Source of the DNA: Bacteroidota bacterium
GTDB taxonomy: Bacteria; Bacteroidota; Bacteroidia; Chitinophagales; Chitinophagaceae
Direction: 5' to 3'
Assembly: GCA_023386395.1 (NCBI GenBank)
Contig: JAEWJV010000337.1
Span: forward strand, 1-7,542
Length of the DNA stretch: 7,542 nt
Shown: in pieces, positions 7,337 to 7,542 of the stretch
How positions within the stretch are numbered: position 1 is the stretch's first letter
How the letters are laid out: every line of letters starts with the position of its first letter
Translations under genes and position numbers: made by a program
Notes under the pieces: generated by a model
Told to the model about the DNA's origin: nothing
Seen by the model: only the letters and a program-made list of their open reading frames with translations
The model's database searches: none

Positions 7337-7542
7337 CTAGACTTTTTGATTTAATAATATCCTGTAATTATTGCTAACGCCCGAGCGCTGTTGCAATTTT
7401 GTTTTAAGCTGTTCACAGAAATTTTCCCATGCCGCAGCATTTAACAATTCATCGTCGGCAGGCGTTAATATAATATCTATTGTTTTCCTGAAGGTTTCTT
7501 TTGGCAGCGGCGATAATTCAAAACCTTTTTCAATTTCAACAC
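7337..7542 (-). CDS. 3' end of a probable TssF-like T6SS baseplate gene (partial, 5' part off window)
   Basis: Only the last 67 codons are inside the window, read on the - strand from 7540 to a TAG at 7337-7339. The reading frame is open to the right edge. The peptide contains LPKETFRKTIDIILTPADDE, then AAAWENFCEQLKTKLQQRSG and ends YRILLNQKV. This looks like a domain-closing strand-helix-strand, and the pattern (conserved LP, an I.I.L.P strand, W..F...L...L..RS, then a terminal R.LL strand) would suit the C-terminus of a Bacteroidota TssF. The call leans mainly on position: it lies 8 bp upstream of the TssG-like gene, and tssF and tssG are adjacent in nearly all T6SS clusters. The other frames of this stretch are interrupted by stops. 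That it is coding is well supported; the identity is tentative. Confidence 0.5.
   Translation of the reverse strand, partial: VEIEKGFELSPLPKETFRKTIDIILTPADDELLNAAAWENFCEQLKTKLQQRSGVSNNYRILLNQKV

Overview
The window comes from a member of the Bacteroidota, most likely a Chitinophagaceae-like or related environmental lineage. The reasons are a SusC/SusD pair, a TAnnTTTG-type promoter box, few Shine-Dalgarno sequences and a moderately AT-rich composition. The genus assignment is inference only.

Left part (1-5670, + strand): three tightly spaced genes read as one operon. They are the C-terminal ~589 residues of a SusC-type TonB-dependent outer-membrane transporter (cut by the left edge), a SusD-like surface lipoprotein of the SusD-like_2 type, and a secreted type I arylsulfatase with its formylglycine-type active-site motif intact. 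Together they look like a small uptake locus for a sulfated compound: the sulfatase removes sulfate and SusCD captures and imports the ligand. No glycoside hydrolase, sulfatase-maturing enzyme or regulator is visible here.

Middle (5671-5872): a 202-bp intergenic region. It carries a perfect 13-bp inverted repeat around a 57-nt loop, which may be a terminator or a small palindromic mobile or regulatory element. A TATATTTG -7 box ends four bases before the next start codon, which predicts a leaderless or nearly leaderless mRNA.

Right part (5873-7542): a + strand gene for a 170-residue DUF922-like putative zinc protease (HEQGH motif, no signal peptide). It meets tail-to-tail, with one base between the stop codons, a - strand gene that resembles the TssG baseplate subunit of the Bacteroidota type VI secretion system (T6SS-iii). 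Eight bases upstream of that gene lies the 3' end of another - strand gene, probably TssF. The right edge is therefore probably the end of a T6SS-iii cluster, and the DUF922-like gene is its immediate neighbour. No RNA genes, CRISPR arrays or insertion sequences were seen. I found no clearly new multi-gene system. The best leads are the signal-less HExxH protein beside the T6SS genes and the inverted-repeat element.
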